Below, piece by piece: positions 48,896 to 59,293 of a stretch of 64,000 nucleotides of DNA (position 1 is the stretch's first letter; each line of letters begins with the position of its first letter). The translations under genes were made by a program, and so were the position numbers. The notes beneath the pieces are model-generated. The model was not told the origin of the DNA and did not search any database. It saw only the letters and a list, made by a program, of their open reading frames with translations. Origin of the DNA: Polytrichum commune (Eukaryota; Streptophyta; Polytrichopsida; Polytrichales; Polytrichaceae); contig OX485809.1 in the NCBI GenBank assembly GCA_950295325.1, positions 6,386,001 to 6,450,000 of the forward strand. The letters run 5' to 3'.

Positions 48896-49396
48896 GTGAG
48901 CGTAGAACGTAGAGCGGAGAGCGGAGAGCGGAGAGCATAGATGAAATAAAAATAGCAAACCTTCCAGATAAAAATAGGAATGTTTCAAAAATAGACAAGA
49001 ATATATCTGAAATGTTCCAGAATCTGCCAAAATTAGAAAAAATTGGACCTATTTCCGTGGGAATTATAGGTAATAAAATAAACAAAAATGCCCTGAAATT
49101 GAAATGGTTTCACTAAGTTTGGAGACCGCGAGGTGGTTGAATTGTTAAAACCATGGATGATTATAAGAAAAAATCAATGAAAATGGATTTTCTGAGATTG
49201 GTATAATTGAAGAATGAGTCAATCAAAATACAAAGGAATAAAAATAATCAACTTCCTTCGTTTTTATTCATCACTTTTCTCTTTGTCTTATATGTGAGTC
49301 TACTCTATAGCTTGGACTTTAGCAATTATCGTTTGTGGCCGAATAGATTATATATTGGACTCATACCCAACATCATTGTATATACACTTGCATACA

Positions 49397-49864
49397 ATGG
49401 GTGATGAAAGAGACATGTTTGCTGGATTAAAATGGGATAAGGAAATTAGAAGTCTAGGAGATCCTCATATTCCGGTTAATTTATCGCCGGAATTTTCGTT
49501 TGCTGCTGGAAATCGAAGTAGTGATGACTACGACCTGACTCCATTTTCGCAGTCTACACAAGCATGGAGGTGGAGGACGCGGGAGGAGCAAAAACAACGT
49601 GAGAAAAAAGAAAAGAGGCAGGAAGATGTGCCCGAGAAGGACGCTGATTTGGATGAAGACAAATCGAACGAAACGGAGGAGGAGGTGAAGGTGGAAGGAG
49701 AATCTTCAAAGTCTATTTCATTTCGCGAACGGATGAGAGCTTTGCCGCCGCATCATCTTCCGCTGAAGGATCGAAAGAGAGATAAGACAGTTTCTTATAT
49801 GGATTTGCTTCGACCGGGTCCACCTTCCTCGGAATCATCCAAGAAGTATGCTAAACGAAAATAG
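49397..49864 (+). CDS. Charged 155-aa hypothetical protein
   Basis: Starts MGDERDMFAGLKWDKEIRSL; the middle is a long E/K/D-rich stretch (about residues 58-105) likely to form a charged helix or coiled coil; it ends SYMDLLRPGPPSSESSKKYA followed by KRK. A possible polyadenylation signal (aataaa) is at about 49,909. No known domain. It is convergent with the MULE transposase gene ending at 50,026, only about 160 bp away, so it could be a second gene of that transposon rather than a host gene. The next upstream ATG (49,355) adds residues without coding character. Confidence 0.55.
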   Translation: MGDERDMFAGLKWDKEIRSLGDPHIPVNLSPEFSFAAGNRSSDDYDLTPFSQSTQAWRWRTREEQKQREKKEKRQEDVPEKDADLDEDKSNETEEEVKVEGESSKSISFRERMRALPPHHLPLKDRKRDKTVSYMDLLRPGPPSSESSKKYAKRK

Positions 49865-50025
49865 AGTTGATAGACAAATGATACATTGTAATACGATACT
49901 TTGAATGGAATAAACATAATCATTGAGATTATATCTTTATTATATCAATCAATTATTGTTTCACAAGAGGTCCAGAAATGGACACATATATCATATCCCA
50001 ATGTATTGCTAGGCTGAGAGGAATT

Positions 50026-53000
50026 CTAGGAAGTAGATTGACTCAAGAGACCTCCCTCCATGATGAGTTTGACCTCATTGAAACTAAATGTCGGGGCGTG
50101 TATGAACAAATTCACTTCCGCATCCAAATTAGAAACCTTGACGAAGATGTAATACAGATGCTTACAATTCATATAAGAATTTCGTTTGCGACCGAACTTG
50201 GAAATCATATCCAAGAAGTAGGCGCAGTTGCACTCTGGAAGAAAACTCACTGTCACTTGGTAGATGGGTGGTTGGGGTTCTGATTTGGACTGCAGTGTGA
50301 TAATGCAACCAAATCCCGGTTGAGGGATCATAGTTAACTTCAGAACAGTCGCATGCATAGCTTCAGCAGAGGCCACCATCTGCCTCTGCTTTGCCGAAGG
50401 TGCGCTGCTGGATCGCCGAACAAGCTTGGACAGTCTTGTGGTAGGGATGAAGTCGGGGTTTTCTGGAACACGGATTCGAGACATATCCAGCGGGGTCGCA
50501 GAGTTGGTGAAGAGTCGAGTCGGTGTGATGCGCTCCTTTGGTGGGAGTTGAAAACCTGCGTTCTCAAGCGCACAGATCTCCGAGCGGGTGAGGTTGGTAC
50601 CAATCTTCACGGGCCAGATTGGGGGAATAGGTGGCTTCTGGTCATCAGCAGAGAACGGCATGACCCATTTCCGACGAGGGCCCTTGACGCAACGCTCGAT
50701 GTCGTCTGGACAAAAGACGAAGTCAATGTGCTTCATAGATTGGAGTTTGTAGTGATGCCACATACCGGTGTAGGTCGGCGCAGGGACGCTCTTGTTATTG
50801 GTGACGATTCTTGCGGTGCACTTCTTCTTTGTGCCCGCATGATTAGCCCAACAAGACTTCCCAGAGGTATAGGGTATGCGGGCAATATGCCAAAGAGAGG
50901 CATCTACTTTGGTTTCTTGCACGGCGGTGACACGCTGGAAACCAAGTCCTGCAGGTGAAGGTATTTGAACCTCTTGTACAGAGGGGGAAGACTCCTCAAT
51001 GATAGTAGGCAATGTTTCAGGTTGAGAGCGAGTGACTCGCTTACCGGGGGGAGGGCGAGAGAAGTTCACGGTATCCGGACGGTGGGTCTCGCCATCATCA
51101 CCAATTGGAGTGTTTGGTCTTCGCTTCTGCGATCCAAACACCTCGGCTCCCTCAAGGTGGGGATCGCGAGTGCAAAACTCTTTCCCACTGGGCATGTCAA
51201 GCAAGACCTTCTGCAACACTGTGGGGTCGCCAGTACGCTGAGCTCGACGTTGAGCACCCCTGAGCTTGAGTTCTTCTTTGCTTGGACCGTCTCCGCCAAT
51301 TCCACCTTTAAGGAACTGGTAGTATGCAACAACTTGTAAGAAGGCCCGAATGTAGTCGTCCACCGTAGCCACGTATAGATCTCCACCCTTGTTGCCCGAG
51401 GCCTGAAGCCACTTGTTGTGGACGGACTCCGCAAGATTGCACGACGGCATCTCGGCCAACTGGTCTTGAGTCAGAACCTTTTCCTGATTGGGGAGTGCAG
51501 AGGGAGTATTAGAGGGAGCACATAGAGAGGAAACTAAATCCACTAAAAGACAATTATGAATCATGAAGGGGATTTACCAGTTCCATGAAACCACCCCATT
51601 GAAGGTAGCGGAAGTGCCAGAAAGCAAGCCATAGCTGGAGGTGCTTGAGACCGTCCTCACTTGTACAATTTGATGATGCCCACCAAGCCTTGATAGCTAG
51701 GTACATAGTCTCCGCCTCTGCTATAGAGGACGCATTGCAATATTGAAGGCAAAGGTGTCTATGTTGGTCTTGTAACTCATGCTTTATGTAGGATTTCGTA
51801 TGTTTCTCGAGCGACTGTTTCCAATGGAAAAAACAAGTGCGCTCACGGCCCTCCATAGGAACTTTGGGATCTCCTGAACCATACACAATGCGCACATCGT
51901 TCCAATTGGCTTGCGCACTGTCCGCCATGAAGCCAATAAAGTTAGGATGTAGGATACCGTGGCGGGCCATGACATGGTTGAGGTTCTGCCAGAAGAGCAC
52001 TTGGGCATCCTTATCCTCCGATTGGAAATCACAACATGAAATGGTCATGACCCGTTGATAAGTCCCATCGTAGACATGAGCGGCCATGGTGGTCCACCCT
52101 TTGACCCGCTTGACGTGATCGGACATAATCCAGGCGTTCTCAAGGTCCCCACCCGGTTGCATCCGACGAACCAAATCCACCCCGCTTCCAGGACCAACCT
52201 CGGACATCTTGAAGACGAACACCTTGTCGGCATCGTCACCTTGTCCTGGGAATTGGCTCCGTTGGACGTAGGCCCAATTGCTAACGCCTCGGAGCTTTGC
52301 GATGCCATCCATAACACCGAACCTCCGCAAAAATTTGAAAGAGGTAACCTTAGATCGAAGGTTTGGGGAATTCAACCCTCTACAACTCTCAAACACAGGT
52401 TCGAGCTCTGTTAAGGAGAGGAGACGGTGTTTCTCACTATTTTCAGAAAGGAGGAACTCACCAACAATGTCCTTGCTGGCTTCAAGGACGATATTGCTGT
52501 ACGTGGCCTGAGGCGCACGCTCAACGTGCTCCTCGAGAAGAGCATTGATGCGCTTCCGACTGTCTCTGCAGTCCCCAACCTTCACGGGATGTTGATGGTT
52601 TCCGATATGAATGCAGGCCCTTTGGGAGAAATTCTTCCCATGGACGTAGAAAATATTCGCCTCGCAAAGTGCAATGCATTTGGGAGGCTGTTTGCAGATC
52701 CTGCACACAAGAGTAGATCCGGATGGCACAATGCCAGAGAGAGGGAAAGGCTGAGTAGTGAAACCATCAAATTCCGTGTCGTTGACATGAGAGATACGAT
52801 GGGCGCGTTGAAGGAAATCACAACAAGTGTTTTGGCATTGGAGATGGCCAACACAGGTAGAGGAACGAAATACAAGGCCAACGTCGTTTGTAATGTTGGT
52901 GGTTTGAGTCTTCGTCCAAACATGGCCATCATATTGCTTGTCCATGCCGTCCATGGACCTGGCCCTGGAAAGAGATGAAGAGACTTCTGGTGGAGGCAGG

Positions 53001-53680
53001 ACAAATAACTGGGTACCATCGAAACGAGGGGGGAGGTGATTAACCTCTTGGATTTTGATCTTATCGTAATCTATTTTCTTGAGGACGCTTTTACTACCGG
53101 GTATAGAACCTAGACGACGAAGACATTGAACAATAGGTGGAGGAGGTTTGGACGTAGACGGTACGGAAGGAGATAAAGGAACATAGCGAGAAGGTGAAGG
53201 CGTTACAAAGGAATCAGAGGGAAACAAAGGAGGGGAATCATGAACATCAGCATTCCTCATAGATACATCTTCAGTCGAAGAATCAGACAAGTCTACAACG
53301 TTGTCTATGTCAGGCTCGGTCTTGACACTTACTACCGGAGGTGTGCTAAAGTCAGTAGTGGAAGATCGAAGAGGAGCATGGAGTTATGTTGACACTCCCA
53401 TCCGAGAATCTGGCCAGCCCCAAACCCTATACTTTCCTGCGCCAAGCTCCCACACTACATTGCCATTGTCAGTTACCTTGGAGGGCTCATGGAATGTATG
53501 AACGAGCAATCCAGTATCATTGAAGATCTCACGATCTACCCATATTGTATTAACTTGAAGAGAGAACCTAATGCTAAGATGAAGCTCCGAGACAACAACA
53601 ATACCATGTGCACCAATGGGGAAGAGAATAGGGACATCGTTGGCATTGGAACGAAGTTCGGCCATTGAGCTGGAAGCCAT
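50026..53680 (-). CDS. Apparently intact MULE-type transposase with SWIM finger
   Basis: The main exons, 51,578-53,290 (and further upstream) and 50,026-51,483, join in phase 0 across an 94-bp GT-AG intron (GGFMEL followed by EKVLTQDQL), giving at least 1,056 residues without a stop. Motifs: Asp in VYDGTYQRV, Asp in GFMADSAQANWNDVR, the C..H pair in RTCFFHWKQSL, and a SWIM finger (CNCAYF, then NCKHLYYIF) near the C-terminus followed by IHAPTFSFNEVKL. A likely first exon begins at the ATG at 53,680 (MASSSMAELRSN to the DSRMG segment near 53,395) and would splice to TPPVVSVKTEPDID near 53,335; the donor there is weak. I recognise the type as a plant MULE-like family but cannot name a subfamily. 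TIRs were not found. Confidence 0.8.
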
Positions 53681-53980
53681 GAAGGCAAAAAAACAGAAAC
53701 GTAAATGCACAAAGATGCAAAGATTTATAAGGAAGAAGAATGGTGAAGACAAACGTTGTGATGTCACCATGTGCATCACCGAAGGAACAGAATTCGAGGA
53801 ACTAATGTATATAAAAAAGGAGTAGGGGGAGGATGCCAAAAAGGGAAAACAAGGGACGGCTGCCAAAAGAGGGAAACCCTAACCTCAAGCACTGGCAATA
53901 TAAAGAACAATACAAGCAAAGGAACGAGTTATTATGTGAATGCGATGCCCTAATAGAAGAGGATAGGAGAGAGACGAGTA

Positions 53981-54361
53981 TTGGGAAACCGGGACGCACA
54001 CATGAAGGAACCAGGAAATAGTCAAGTCTCCACTGCCGATCCTGGAAGAAAGAGAAAGAAAAGAAAGGGAGGCACAAGTTTTAGCAATTCAAAACAGAGG
54101 AGACGGAGAGAACTGAGGAAGAAGGAGCAATCCTGTACACAAGGAAGTGAGCAACCAACATATTTGAGGAAGACGGGCGGAGAGGCAGAGACAGGGACGT
54201 CTAGCAGGAACGAGGAACTGGAACGGATAGAGGAAGAACGGGAGAAGGGTGGATCACAAGAACAATCGATGGGAGAGAGCGAGCATCGAAGCGATTCCGA
54301 TTCAAGCGAATATGAGGAGGAAACAAAGGAGGACTCAATGGGCACAGTAAGTTTGGTTTAG
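53981..54361 (+). CDS. Low-complexity charged ORF, doubtful
   Basis: 126 codons rich in K, R, E and S (for example RKRKKRKGGTSFSN and EEEREKGGSQEQSM). It is divergent to the MULE transposase gene and may be its 5' flank or an unrelated purine-rich stretch. No domain, no splice evidence. Confidence 0.25.
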   Translation: MGNRDAHMKEPGNSQVSTADPGRKRKKRKGGTSFSNSKQRRRRELRKKEQSCTQGSEQPTYLRKTGGEAETGTSSRNEELERIEEEREKGGSQEQSMGESEHRSDSDSSEYEEETKEDSMGTVSLV

Positions 54362-54510
54362 CGTATTATGCACTAGCCTCAGATATACATTTAGGTAATT
54401 TACAAGATGGCATTTAATATTTAGTTATGTAATGTGATTCTTCATGACCAACATGTTGAATGTTGAAAGCTCTCTTTTTGTTAAAGTTGGTGAGATGGGG
54501 ATATACAACC

Positions 54511-54532
54511 GAACCCTCTCGGAAACGAGAGG
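54511..54532. repeat. Perfect hairpin, 9-bp stem and GAAA loop
   Basis: ACCCTCTCG, loop GAAA, CGAGAGGGT. The stem is the same as in the satellite units from 55.5 to 62.3 kb, although this copy lies outside the array and has a different loop. Confidence 0.9.
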
Positions 54533-54889
54533 GTCAACAATTATGCACCACGAATAGGGTATTGGCTAAGCACGAAGTTGTGCGGGGCCGCCACCTCCCA
54601 AACATGGCCCATAGCAAGAAGGCTTTCGGCCCATTATATTTGGGGGGAAGGTACCTAGGAAATAGAAGAGTTCGAAAATAGATGGAGGTAGTCCACCGTA
54701 GCCGACACCAAGGAACCATTGCGGCTAACCTAGTTTGTCGTTCGGAGAGAGAAGGGAGGAGGAAACCCTTGCCGACAACCTTGCGGTGTAGTGTCGAATG
54801 TGGAAGGAGCATCCACAATCCCATAGCTCGGAGAAGTTCGGCATAGACAGGTTTGATGTTAAAACATGCATTCTGTTTAAATAAGTGGC

Positions 54890-57800
54890 CATGTTAGAGC
54901 TTTTAGATTTGTAGTTGATAAGCAAGGTTCAGATTATGACCCTAATAAATGGCCATGCTTGCGGTATTAGATTTGTAGTTGATAAGCAAGGTTCAGATTA
55001 TGAGCCTAATAAGTGGCCAAGTTAGAGGTTTCAGATTTGGAGTTGATAAGCAAGGTTCAGATTATGAGCCTAATAAGTGGCCAAGTTAGAGGTTTCAGAT
55101 TTGGAGTTGATAAGCAAGGTTCAGATTATGAGCCTAATAAGTGGCCATGTTAGAGGTTTCAGATTTGTAGTTGATAAGCAAGGTTCAGATTATGAGCCTA
55201 ATTAGTGGCCATGTTAGAGGTTTCAGAGTTGTAGTTGATAAGCTAGGTTCAGATTATGAGGGATATAAGTGGCCATGTTTGCGGTTTCAGATTTGTAGTT
55301 GATAAGCAAGGTTCAGATTATGAGCCTAATAAGTGGCCAAGTGAGAGGTTTCAGATTTGTAGTTGATAGGCTAGGTTCAGATTTTGAGCCTAATATGTGG
55401 CCATGTAAGAGGGTTCAGATTTCTAGTGTGCAAGTTAATTCTAGATTTTGAGTCTAATTTTGAGGTCAAAGAAATAGTTGGACAAGGGGGAAGGGCATCT
55501 CGATTCCGAGAGGGTGGTGCAAGAGGGGTTTTAGTGGGCCGTGTTAAGGTATCGGATTTGTAGTTAATGAGCTAGGTTCAGATTATGAGCCTAAAATGTG
55601 GCCACATTAGAGGGTTCAGAAATCTAGTATGTAAGCTAATTCTAGATTTCCAGTCTAATTTTGAGGTCAGAGAAATAGTTGGACAAGGGGGAAGGGCCTC
55701 TCGATTCCGAGAGGGTGGTGCAAGAGGGGTTTTAGTGGGCCGTGTTAAGGTATCGGATTTGTAGTTAATGAGCTAGGTTCAGATTTTGAGCCTAAAATGT
55801 GGCCATGTAAGAGGGTTCAGATTTCTAGTGTCTAAGCTAATTCCAGATTTTGAGTCTAATTAGTGGCCATGTTAGAGGTTCCAGAGTTGTAGTTGATAAG
55901 CAAGGTTCAGATTATGAGCATAATAATTGGCCAAGTTAGAGGTTTCAGATTTTGTACTTGATAAGCTAGGTTCAGATTATGAGGAAAAGAAGTGGCCATG
56001 CTTGCAGTATCAGATTTGTAGTTGATAAGAAAGGTTCAGATTATGAGCCTAATTATTCGCCAAGTTAGAGGTTTCAGATTTGGTCTTGATAACGGAGGTT
56101 TAGATTAGGAGGGATATAAGGTTCAGATTTTGAGCCTAATATGTGGCCATGTAAGAGAGTTCAGATATCTAGTGTGTAAGCTAATTCCAGATTTTGAGTC
56201 TAATTTTGAGGTCAAAGAAATAGTTGCACAAGGGGGAAGGGCCTCTCGATTCCGAGAGGGTGGGGATAGTGGGATTTTTGGGGGCCAAGTGAGAGGTTTC
56301 AGATTTGTACTTGATAGGCTAGGTTCAGATTTTGAGTCTAATTTTGAGTTCAAAGCAATATTTGGACCGGGGGGGGGGCCTCTCGTTTCCAAGAGGGTGG
56401 GGTAAGAGGGGTTTTAGTGGGCCATGTTAAGGTATCAGATTTGTAGTTAATGAGCTAGGTTCAGATTATGAGCCTAAAATGTGGCCATGTAAGAGGGTTC
56501 AGATTTCTAGTGTGTAAGCTAATTCCAGTTTTTGAGTCTAATTTTGAGGTCAAAGAAATAGTTGGACAAGGGGAAGGGCCTCTCGATTCCGAGAGGGTGG
56601 TGTAAGAGGGGTTTTAGTGGGCCATATTAAGGTATCAGATTTGTAGTTAATGAGCTAGGTTCAGATTTTAGGCCTAAAATGTGGCCATGTTAGAGGGTTC
56701 AGATTTCTAGTGTGTAAGCTAATTCCAGATTCTCAGTCTAGTTTTGAGGTGCATTAAATATTTGGACAGGGTGGGGGGACCCTCTCGATTCCGAGAGGGT
56801 GGGGATAGTGGGGTCTTAGTGGGCCATGTGTAAGGTTTCAGCTTTGTATTTGATAAGCAAGGTTTTGATTATGAGCCTAATAAGTGGCCATATTAGTGGT
56901 TTCAGATTTGTAGTTAATGAGCTAGGTTCAGATTATGAGCCTAAAATGTGGCCATGTAAGAGGGTTCAGATTTCAAGTGTGTAAGCTAATTCCAGATTTT
57001 GAGTCTAATTTTGAGGTCAAAGAAATAGTTGCACAAGGGGGAGGGGCCTCTCGATTCCGAGAGGGTGGGGATAGTGGGATTTTTGGGGGCCATGTAAGAG
57101 GGTTCAGATTTCTAGTGTGTAAGCTAATTCCAGATTTTGAGTCTAATTTTGAGGTCAAAGAAATAGTTGGACAAGGGGGAAGGGCCTCTCGATTCCGAGA
57201 GGGTGGGGTAAGAGGGGTTTTAGTGGGCCATGTTAAGGTATTAGATTTGTAGTTAATGAGCTAGGTTCAGATTATGAGGCTAATATGTGGCCATTCTAAG
57301 AGGGTTCAAATTTCTAGTGTGTAAGCTAATTCCAGATTTTGAGTCTAATTTTGAGGTCAAAGAAATAGTTGCACAAGGGGGAGGGGCCTCTCGATTCCGA
57401 GAGGGTGGGGATAGTGGGATTTTTGGGGGCCAAGTGAGAAGTTTCAGATTTGTACTTGATAGGCTAGGTTCAGATTTTGAGTCTAATTTTGAGTTCAAAG
57501 CAATATTTGGACCGGGGGGGGGGCTCTCGTTTCCGAGAGGGTGGGGTAAGAGGGGTTTTAGTGGGCCATGTTAAGGTGTCAGATTTGTAGTTAATGAGCT
57601 AGGTTCAGATTATGAGCCTAAAATGTGGCCATGTAAGAGGGTTCAGATTTCTAGTGTGTAAGCTAATTCCAGTTTTTGAGTCTAATTTTGAGGTCAAAGA
57701 AATAGTTGGACAAGGGGGAAGGGCCTCTCGATTCCGAGAGGGTGGTGTAAGAGGGGTTTTAGTGGGCCATATTAAGGTATCAGATTTGTAGTAAATGAGC

Positions 57801-59060
57801 TAGGTTCAGATTTCAGGCCTAAAATGTGGCCATGTTAGAGGGTTCAGATTTCTAGTGTGTAAGCTAATTACAGATTCTCAGTCTAATTTTGAGGTCAAAG
57901 AAATAGTTGGACAAGGGGGAAGGGCCTCTCGATTCCGAGAGGGTGGTGTAAGAGGGGTTTTAGTGGGCCATATTAAGGTATCAGATTTGTAGTTAATGAG
58001 CTAGGTTCAGATTTCAGGCCTAAAATGTGGCCATGTTAGAGGGTTCAGATTTCTAGTGTGTAAGCTAATTCCAGATTCTCAATCTAGTTTTGAGGTGCAC
58101 TAAATATTTGGACAGGGTGGGGGGACCCTCTCGATTCCGAGAGGGTGGGGATAGTGGGGTCCTAGTGGGCCATGTGTAAGGTTTCAGCTTTGTATTTGAT
58201 AAGCAAGGTTTTGATTATGAGCCTAATAAGTGGCCATATTAGTGGTTTCAGATTTGTAGTTAACGAGCTAGGTTCAGATTTTGAGCCTAATATGTGGCCA
58301 TGTTAGAGGGTTCAAATTTCTAGTGTGTAAGCTAATTCCATATTTTGAGTCTAGTTTTGAGGTCCACTAAATATTTGGCCAAGGGGGGGGGACCCTCTCG
58401 ATTCCGAGAGGGTGGGGATAGTGGGGTCTTAGTGGGCCATTTGTAAGGTTTCAGCTTTGTATTTGATAAGCAAGGTTTTGATTATGAGCCTAATAAGTGG
58501 CCATATTAGTGGTTTCAGATTTGTAGTTAACGAGCTAGGTTCAGATTTTGAGCCTAATATGTGGCCATGTTAGAGGGTTCAGATTTCTAGTGTGTAAGCT
58601 AATTACAAATTCTCAGTCTAATTTTGAGGTCAAAGAAATAGTTGGACAAGGGGGAAGGGCCTCTCGATTCCGAGAGGGTGGGGTAAGAGGGGTTTTAGTG
58701 GGCCATATTAAGGTATCAGATTTGTAGTTAATGAGCTAGGTTCAGATTTTAGGCCTAAAATGTGGCCATGTTAGAGGGTTCAGATTTCTAGTGTGTAAGC
58801 TAATTCCAGATTCTCAGTCTAGTTTTGAGGTGCACTAAATATTTGGACAGGGGGGGGACCCTCTCGATTCCGAGAGGGTGGGTATAGTGGGGTCTTAGTG
58901 GGCCATGTGTAAGGTTTCAGCTTTGTAATTAATGAGCTTGGTTCAGATTTTGAGCCTAATGTGTGGCCATGTTAGAGGGTTCAGATTTCTACTATATACG
59001 TTAAGATCAGATTATGAGTCCAAGTTTTAGACCCTCTCGGAAACCAAAGGGTGGGTGTGA
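54890..59060 (+). repeat. Hairpin/G-quadruplex satellite array, 5' block
   Basis: Two linked unit types. The short unit (about 64 bp) contains ttgataagcaaggttcagat, atgagcctaataagtggcca and gaggtttcagatttgtag. The long unit (about 200 bp) adds gtgtgtaagctaattccaga, gtctaattttgaggtcaaag, a G-run of 5-9, the hairpin CCTCTCG-ATTC-CGAGAGG (up to 9-bp stem with flanking AC..GT) and then a G-tract series, GGGTGGGG...GGGG...GGG. About 16 hairpins occur here (about 55,497 to 58,857). Unit spacing is irregular and higher-order repeats are visible (57,290-57,770 repeats 56,140-56,620). ORFs through it are spurious. Confidence 0.93.
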
Positions 59061-59293
59061 GGGGCCCAGGTGGAGTTCTTTGTTGTCAATAGTGGATTCT
59101 GATTTGGAGATATAGTGAATAAGGGGATTTTTCTTGGAATCGACAGGGTGGGTCATCTAGGATTACTGGGGCAGGTTGGAGGTTTCTAATTTTGCAAAGA
59201 CTATGCTTTGTTGTGTTTTCTAGTGTCTTAAGGTGTATTCTGTGCATGCACGCATCGGAGTCTTTGGGTCTTACTGTAGCACGGGTGCAATAC

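Noticed and set aside
50353..52978. Several plus-strand ORFs of 60-200 codons opposite the MULE transposase
   Set aside because: They are antisense shadows of a minus-strand gene with clear motifs and a phase-consistent intron.
53616..53825. Plus-strand ORF MGKRIGTSL...
   Set aside because: It overlaps antisense to the probable first exon of the transposase and its flank; no domain.
56130..57574. ORFs of 60-105 codons through the satellite (for example MSLKCGHVRGF... and their minus-strand counterparts)
   Set aside because: They arise because unit segments happen to stay open; the same words recur with every unit, there is no domain, and both strands give similar ORFs.
54890..59060. Regular repeats considered as a CRISPR array
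   Set aside because: The setting is eukaryotic, units are 64-200 bp without unique spacers, and no cas genes exist.
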